Shown here piece by piece: positions 57,490 to 64,000 of a stretch of 64,000 nt of DNA. The notes below the pieces were generated by a model. The model was not told the DNA's origin and made no database searches. It worked only from the letters and a program-made list of their open reading frames with translations. This stretch comes from Halisarca cf. caerulea. Lineage: Eukaryota > Porifera > Demospongiae > Chondrillida > Halisarcidae. Numbering within the stretch: position 1 is the stretch's first letter; every line of letters starts with the position of its first letter. The stretch lies in NCBI GenBank assembly GCA_963170055.1, contig CAUJGJ010000037.1, positions 290,401 to 354,400 of the forward strand, given 5' to 3'. A program made the translations under genes and the position numbers.

Positions 57490-57832
57490 GATTTAAAGAA
57501 TAACGAAAAATTAAGACAGTACCAGCTATATTTAAATCTATTTAAAGATTGGGCCATACCTTACTTGCATTAGAGACGTACACGATCGGATAAACTTATG
57601 TAAATTACGTGTCAGCTGCCACAACCTTCAAATTGAAAAAGGCCGACATTACCATCCTCCCATCCCAGTTGACCAGAGAATATGTAGTTTGTGCAAGAGT
57701 AACACCACGTCGACAGTAGAAGATGAGATGCACTTCTTATTGCACTGTCCTATATTTACCAATCCGCCCGTAAAAGCTTATTTGATTGATCATCAAGACA
57801 GTTCATCGGCACTTTTTGCATCTCTCATCAGA
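57490..57832 (+). mobile_element. Non-LTR retrotransposon fragment (RT C-terminus)
   Basis: The plus strand codes INLCKLRVSCHNLQIEKGRH, PVDQRICSLCK and VEDEMHFLLHCPIF, the familiar zinc-knuckle-like end of Jockey/CR1-type RT ORFs (LCxxCxxxVEDExHFLLxCP). Isolated fragment. Confidence 0.8.
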
Positions 57833-58369
57833 TGACAAATTCCACTGGATTATGACCACAGAACCCACAGATACTTATCAAACTAGCTAAATATATATAT
57901 GTGTCTAAATGTCTGTCTGTTCGTCGTAGACTTGTACTGGCATATTAAGATCATACTCACATGTATCACACCAAAGTGTTCTTTGTATCTATGGCCTCAC
58001 ATGACATACACTTTAATTTCCCATACTCATTGTTGTTTATTGATTCATGTCAGCCATCTATTTTATTACTTATCAACATGCAGGTCATTTTTACAGTCTG
58101 TCTGACTCAGCCACATGCAATGACCTATGGTTATCTATATGAACAGGACATTAAATTATGTTCCTGTTCTGAAATGCATGTTTTAATATTCCTTTGATAC
58201 CTTTTACTCTACTATAATTGGGAGCTGCTGGAAAATCAGGGCACCTCTGTAATCAGGACACTTTTTGGTGGTCCCCAAGGTGTCTCCAATTATACAGGTT
58301 CCACTGTATCATGATGTAAAGAGCTTACAATCACAATATATATTGTGGATTTATCAGAAGTGAGACATA

Positions 58370-59013
58370 CAGTGGAACCCACTTAACACGAACTCGCTTA
58401 AGATGAAATATCGCTTAACACGAAATATTTTTCAAGTCCCAAGTATCATCATATACACAGCAGTACTAAAATATACGCATAACACGAAATTGGATAACAC
58501 GAAAATTTGCTTAACACGAAAGAATATTCTGACCTTAACAAGTATTTTTATGCTTAAAGCGAAAAATAGCAGCTGCCTACCATCAAGCCAACAGAGGCAG
58601 ATGTTTTGGGTTGAAATAAGAGCCAAATTCGGCCAAAATATCGACAAACTGATCACAGCGATTCTGTCGACGCCATTTTTTGTTGTTACTATAAATAGAA
58701 CAAACCCCCCCATACCCTTGTACTAGCCATAGATAACTATGTGGAAAGTCAGAAATTGGGATAATTCAATGCAAACTAAAGTTGAAAGTCCATAAAGTAG
58801 AAGTTTAAGGGTTTGTATTTGCATACACTGGCTCAGTGTGACCCACTGGTGTGATGCCATGTCAAGAATTTTACCTCAATAGAAAAATAAAATTGTGTAC
58901 GCCACTGACAACCATATACTTTGTTTTAACAATCAGCTTCTTTTAACACAAAATTCTTTTAACATGAAATTTGAAAGTGGTCCCTCAAATTTCGTGCTAA
59001 GTGGGTTCCACTG
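58370..59013. mobile_element. TIR element, CAGTGGAACCC family, 644 bp
   Basis: TA-CAGTGGAACCCACTTA at left and AAGTGGGTTCCACTG-TA at right. Internal repeats of TTAACACGAA. An internal 107-codon frame is not a transposase I recognise. Ends about 400 bp before the lipase start. Confidence 0.8.
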
Positions 59014-59420
59014 TAGTTGTGAGCATACTAAGTCAAGGTGGGACTAAATCAGTGGCCCTATGTACGACGATGTGTTTCTTTTGATCATATCCAAGCCATG
59101 TACTCCGCTGCACTTCATTAGTGATAGACTGACAATGATTGATATATATAATTGTAATTATAGGTACAAATATTATTACGTGTTAGAATGCAGTACATTC
59201 TATACTTTCATGATTCCGGATTCCAATCGATTACAATGGAAAACGAGGTGGATACCCAGTCTGTCCATGGAAAACGCCGTACTGACATAGTACAGTTGCT
59301 CAGAATTAAGGCGTCAGAAGATGTGGAATGATTCTAGTATATGCATGTTGCTTGAGATGATAGTTTGAACGGTCAAAATCAACTAGCATTGTCGATAGTA
59401 TCGTAAAGAACTGGTCTGAA

Positions 59421-61364
59421 ATGCCTACTATGGTGGCGTGTGGACGGCGGTGGCCTATTGGAAGCGATGACTTGGTGTTTCCTGGGATAGCCTCGTTGTT
59501 GGTTAGAATAATGGTGATTCTGACGCTCGTTTTCGCTCTTATAGCCTACAGAGACAGTCTCTCTTGTCCAGACACTACTGAAGTCGTATCAGTAGTATTT
59601 GCCATGTTAGCATTGAGTGTGATCATTGTCATTTTGGAAGTTCTTGTTGTGATATTTAGTGCCAGGGGAAGCATTGTAAACTTTAAACCCAGATGGCCAA
59701 TCGTGTACCTTCTCTACATCAGAATGGGCCTGTTTTGCTTAGAAACTGTATCGACTATTGTTGGAACAGCGTTTGCTTTCGCAGGTGAAGTGACTTCAGC
59801 CAACATCAACATCCCAGAGTGTTCCGATCTTAGTGGACCCTTCACCGCCCTTCGCGTTCTCATGGTCTTGCTGTGCTTGGTACTGATTGGAATAGTAATT
59901 GGCATTCTTCTTTATGTGGATCCTTGTCGTGCATATAGTAGTAAAGACCACTATGATCCTCGCTTTACCGATGAGTCGATATGGGCTCTGCCACATGATG
60001 CAATGACTGATGGACCACACGACCTTTGGCAGAACCACCACAAAGCCAGCCATGTATTCTGGGAGAAAGGTTTCAAACTATTGCTCTGTGCCGCTTGTTA
60101 TTCAAAAATAGAGCATCGTTTCTACTACAGTGAACTAGCATTTATTTACAGTAGAGTTTTGTGTGATGTCAATGTGGTACCGTCTGATATTGCAGCATTA
60201 TTTATACTACTGCAGAGGCATCAGCTAGCTGAAGAAAAGAATCGTAAACTACATTGGCAAGACATGGATGAGGATATGATTCGAAACTTACTTCCCAAAT
60301 TTTCCGATTCAACAGAGTATTTTTGTAAACCAGTGGACTTCAGCAAGAAAGAAGATTCCGAAACCTTTGAAGCAGCTAAATACTACATCAAATACGCAAA
60401 GGCTATACATATACTTGGTTAGGATATTTGTATTTTGGTGAATCTTGCAGCTGTTGTAAACTGTGTTTGCGTGTCCTAAAAGAAGGGTGTTGTTTTCAAA
60501 GAAGGCAGGAGTACATCCAAAGGGATAACTGCTGTAACTGTGCCCTCCATGGGTTCACAGGCTTGGTAGGGGACTTGTTGGAAGATGACATTATCTACTT
60601 TTCCCTAGAAAATGGGATTTGTCAAGTTCCATTTTTCGTTGTATTTGATCGCAAAAAACGAGCAGTCGTTGTAGCATTACGTGGCACACTTTCTGCAAAT
60701 GATTTTGTGACTGATTTTTTTGGTTATGCAGAACCCATTCTCATATCCACCCCAACTGGGGGGAAAGCCCATTACGCACACAAAGGTTTCCTTCAGACTG
60801 CTATGTGGGTGAAGGAGCGTCTCTCTTTATGACAGTAATGTTCTTGCCTGTGCCTTCAGTATGGAGCCAGACTACAGCCTTATTTTAACTGGTGTATCCA
60901 TGGGTGGAGCGTGTGTTGCTCTGCTTGGGCTACTTTTGAAGGAGGACTACCCAGGATTGAGATGTTATGCATATGGGACACCAGGTGCATTGTTGGATAT
61001 CAACGGAGCACTGTACACTCAGTCTTTCGTTACCACAATAGCAGTTGGCAGGGATTTAATCGGCAGATTAAGTGTGAACACTGCACGTCTGCTTAAACAG
61101 GACCTCTTAACACTAGCATCGGTGTATGATGATAAACCAAAGTACCAAATTTTACTTGAAGGAATGGTGGAAACCTTTTCCAGATGCATTGGAAAGGATT
61201 ACTCATTTCCACTCGAGTCTTTGGGGCTTGCACAGAGATCAGGTGGTATCAACTTGGCATCTAACGGAACTGAACACAATCACAATATGACAGACATGCC
61301 ACATCCTCCACCTGTATCGCCATCATCCTACTTCCTTTCTACTTCACCAACACCTGATTCACAT
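59421..61364 (+). CDS. DAGLB: Diacylglycerol lipase, DAGLB-like; partial, with two frameshifts
   Basis: DAGL is a membrane sn-1 lipase that releases 2-arachidonoylglycerol from diacylglycerol. The start MPTMVACGRRWPIGSDDLVF is the family N-terminus. Four TM helices lie at about residues 20-45, 55-82, 95-125 and 145-168. Then come VPSDIAALFILLQRHQ, VPFFVVFDRKKRAVVVALRG and AHKGFLQTA. The nucleophile motif is GVSMGG (usual GHSLGG; Ser kept, His replaced), followed by YAYGTPG and the catalytic-Asp block VGRDLIGRLS. Continuity with DAGLB needs two single-base frame changes, near 60410-60422 and 60820-60832; no intron of suitable phase fits either. A GTGAGT donor at 61365 in phase 0 suggests the C-terminal exons with the catalytic His lie beyond the following LINE debris, or the gene is truncated. 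Confidence 0.85.
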
Positions 61365-61429
61365 GTGAGTACTCGACTTTATCCATCAGTCTGTGCCACA
61401 AGCACTCTGGATTGTAATTTAAGTGACTC

Positions 61430-62644
61430 TTTCCATCCTTTTCCATCAGATTCCATCCTGTCACATTTTCCATCTCTTTGTGTCACACCTCGAGATCCTA
61501 AGAGGGTCACCAATTGGTGGAATTGAGGCCATTGAGATAATCCTCCAGCAGAAGATGACCAACCTGGAGAAGTTTGGGGGAGGCTCAAAGTCCTTCAGGC
61601 ACATAATGCTTTGTGCTTATTGAGGAATGCATTTTCACTCCCCAAGCTCCTGTATACCCTCCGCACAGCTCCATGCTATCAGTCCATCCTCCTGTCATCC
61701 TTTGATAGCCTCCAAAGGTCTCTCCTAGAGTCAATATGTAATATTCATCACATGCACTGACTCTGGTTGGCTCCAAGCCTCCCTCCCAGCTACATTTGGT
61801 GGCTTGGGGGTTAGAAGTGCAGTCATACTGGCACCGTCCGGCTGCCTTTCTGGCTTCAGCTACTGGCTGTGCTTCTCTCTCCCAGGTTATCCTTCCTGAG
61901 AGGCTGCACAATCAAGACAACAATGTCTGCACAGAAGCTATGCTTGCATGCAGCTCTGCATCTCCTGTTGCAGTGTGGTCCCTCCAAATGGTTCTGATGC
62001 CACCAGGCAGAAGTTCTGGGATTTGCGCATAATTGCAATTGAGGACTACTTTGAGTCACTCCTGACCACAGCTGACTCCAGAGGGAAGGCACGATTGCTG
62101 GCATCCAAACAGAAGGAGTCAGGGGCTTGGCTTACTTCTCCTCCGGTTTCAGCACTTGGCCTCCGAATGGGGAATGAAACCATCTGGACTGCAGTGCATG
62201 GGCCTTCGTCTTGGAGCAACCCTTTGTGTCCCCCACGATTGTCCTTGCTGTGGAATGCATGCAGGTGGACCACTCTGGAGTACATGGGCTCAGTTGCCGG
62301 AGTAGTCAAGGCAGATTGCCCCGACGCATAGCACTGAATGACATAGTTCATCAAGCCCTTTCTGCTGCATGGAACCACGTGGTCTATGTCGGTCGGATGG
62401 TAAGAGACCTGATGGCCTCACCATCATACCCTGGGCTAAAGGCCGTGCCCTTGTTTGGGATGTGACGTGTTGGGACTCCTTCGCCCCATCCAACATTCAG
62501 ATGTCATCATCACGGCTTGGGCTGCTGGTCAATCATGCGGCGACCAAGAAGCGAGATCTCTATGCCGAACTATCAATATGCCACATATTCCAGCCCATCG
62601 CGTTTGAGTCTACTGGAGTTTTCGGGCATGCAGGATGCCCTTGA
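61430..62644 (+). mobile_element. Degenerate non-LTR retrotransposon 3' part
   Basis: In shifting frames: GSPIGGIEAIEIIL, NAFSLPKLLYTLRTAPCYQS, ASATGCASLSQ, LHGLSCRSSQGRLPRRIALN, RSDGKRPDGLTIIPW and VWDVTCWDSFAPSN. This series is the standard tail of a family of RT-bearing elements in marine invertebrates. Frameshifts and stops make it dead. Confidence 0.85.
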
Positions 62645-62801
62645 TTTTTCCATGACCTAGCTAATCATACGCATACATTAACAAATGACCCATTAACATA
62701 TTTGAAACTGTGCCAACGAATCAGTGTGTGCATACAGAACTATAATACCACTTCAATTTTAGGTTAACGTATTAAATTTGTTGTACTTTGTGATTTTTTT
62801 G

Positions 62802-62852
<51 letters not shown>

Positions 62853-63839
62853 TCCTTGTACTCTGTTTACTTTGAATAATAATATATTAATGCTAGAATA
62901 TTGTACAATTCATAGTTTTTTCATTTTATTATTATATATATATATATATATATTATTGTATACATTAGTGTACACATAAATGTAAGGAAAGAAGAAAACA
63001 AACAATTATATATTAAAGAAAAAAAAATCAAGCCTATATATGAGTCACAAATTATAATTAATGTCATCAATGTCAATGAGTGAGTAAATTAAGGGATCTG
63101 TGGATCGACATGTGCATTCCCTCCTTGAATAGCAACCAACAACCTTTGAATTAATGTTAATGTTGATGAGATTGGGCTTCCTCAGGATTAGTGCAAAGGT
63201 GGCAACCAACTTCTTTGAGGAAGTGGAGGGTCTCCTGACCAAAGGCTCAAATTGCATGTCTCTACAGAGACTGGTGCGAAGGTGTGGGTGGTGTCTAGAT
63301 GGTGGTACTGAGAGGTCTTTTTCACTTCGAATCTGCTTGATCAGCAACAGCAACACACTTGCGAAATGCTAGGGAGAGGTGCAATGGCACAAAAGTATCG
63401 GAACAAGTGGTGTATGTATATATACATATACATATGTATTATATATAATATATATATATAGAATGAATTGGAATTTGTAACTCAGAAAGTTGGATGATGC
63501 AAATATGTCGCTGCAGGGGACATACCATGCCACTGGAAACCTATAATCCAAATACTGAATCTTTGTCTGAGCATTTCGAATTCCTGATCGATTGTGATCC
63601 CCCGTGTGTTGGGCCGTGGGCTGGCACCATCTTTGGCCACGTGGTGATTATATTGCAGTAAAATATATATAATACCCATGGTGACCAAATACATGTATTT
63701 AGGATGCGGTGTGGATGAGTTCTTGGCCCTTACAATTGATTTTATAAAGGAACATAGAGCTGAGATAGGTAAGAGAGTTCATGGCTACGGCGGTGTAGAC
63801 AAGTATGTGTACTGTGTACAAGTATGTTAAATTTAAAGG
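62645..63839. other. AT-rich tract with TA microsatellites, no gene seen
   Basis: TA runs at about 62806-62849, 62935-62953 and 63417-63460. The open frames at 63154-63372 (plus) and 63482-63694 (minus) are unrecognised and have no support. Confidence 0.5.
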
Positions 63840-64000
63840 GCTGAGGAACCTTTTTGAAGTTGATGGATGTATTAGTTGAATCTGTTCTTTTGTATGGTGC
63901 TGATCAATGTGGGGATGCCACAGTATGCAGAGGCTTAAGGCTTTGGAGCAAGTTCAACTCACTGACAGAGGTTTGCAGATTTTCTTTGGGGTTGGTATAT
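63840..64000 (+). mobile_element. Non-LTR retrotransposon fragment, cut by the window edge
   Basis: Codes VESVLLYGADQCG, then after a frameshift LKALEQVQLTDRGLQIFFGV, matching the RT-ORF phrase VLLYGxExWG...LExVQ....FxGV. Confidence 0.7.

Larger units (their letters stand above)
51810..59420. other. TE-rich intergenic region without a convincing gene
   Basis: Contains the elements listed separately. Long open frames here fall inside repeats or lack splice support. A T-rich stretch at 54206-54394 codes a hydrophobic run that I treat as chance. Confidence 0.55.

Noticed and set aside
60418..60450. A 33-bp intron explaining the first lipase frame break
   Set aside because: Its length is a multiple of three, so it cannot change frame as needed; DAGLB-like residues also continue across the site.
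60819..60859. A 41-bp intron explaining the second lipase frame break
   Set aside because: Wrong phase, and the sequence between codes residues that align with DAGLB (NVLACAFSMEPDYS), so a single-base indel fits better.

Overview
This is a eukaryotic, almost certainly invertebrate metazoan, chromosome segment. Genes are split by GT-AG introns of about 55 bp to several kb. The genes are animal types: a ciliary CFAP61, an ankyrin protein, an extended-PHD nuclear protein of the TCF20/RAI1 type and a DAGL-type lipase. Non-coding DNA is crowded with CA/GT and AT microsatellites, short TIR elements, foldback hairpins and non-LTR retrotransposon scraps. The mix of ciliary genes, TE load and a large death-fold protein suggests a sponge (demosponge-like) or similar early-branching animal. 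That assignment is inference; no species-diagnostic sequence is visible.

Layout. 1-11642 (minus): the 5' two-thirds or more of CFAP61. I resolved 21 exons whose phases all join; the 3' end lies off the left edge, and a perfect RFX-type X-box sits just upstream of the start codon. 12072-14953 (minus): a three-exon, 459-residue ankyrin protein. It is divergently arranged with 15055-17507 (plus), a three-exon, 308-residue protein ending in a TCF20/RAI1-like extended PHD finger. 19268 to about 51808 (plus): the centrepiece, one inferred gene of about 1,276 or more residues. After a short first exon it carries 16 tandem exons, each coding one 57-70 residue CARD-like (death-fold) repeat of two alternating types, called here A and B, then a large terminal exon. 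All internal junctions are phase 1, so any subset of exons would splice in frame. 51810-59400: no convincing gene; TIR elements, foldbacks and a LINE fragment. 59421-61364 (plus): a diacylglycerol lipase of the DAGLB type with four TM helices and a GxSxG serine, carrying two apparent single-base frameshifts and incomplete at its 3' end. 61430-64000: LINE remnants and AT repeats.

How it fits together. CFAP61 works in the axonemal radial spoke/calmodulin-spoke complex, and the X-box fits ciliary co-regulation. The ankyrin and ePHD genes probably share a bidirectional promoter. The CARD-like array looks like a cytosolic scaffold for homotypic death-fold interactions, plausibly in innate immunity or cell death. 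It has grown by tandem exon duplication: conserved splice-site flanks, a pair of related intronic hairpins, and a recent duplicate with a clean transposon insertion record the process. Exon boundaries were set by eye from splice signals, reading phase and recalled homologues; no search was run.
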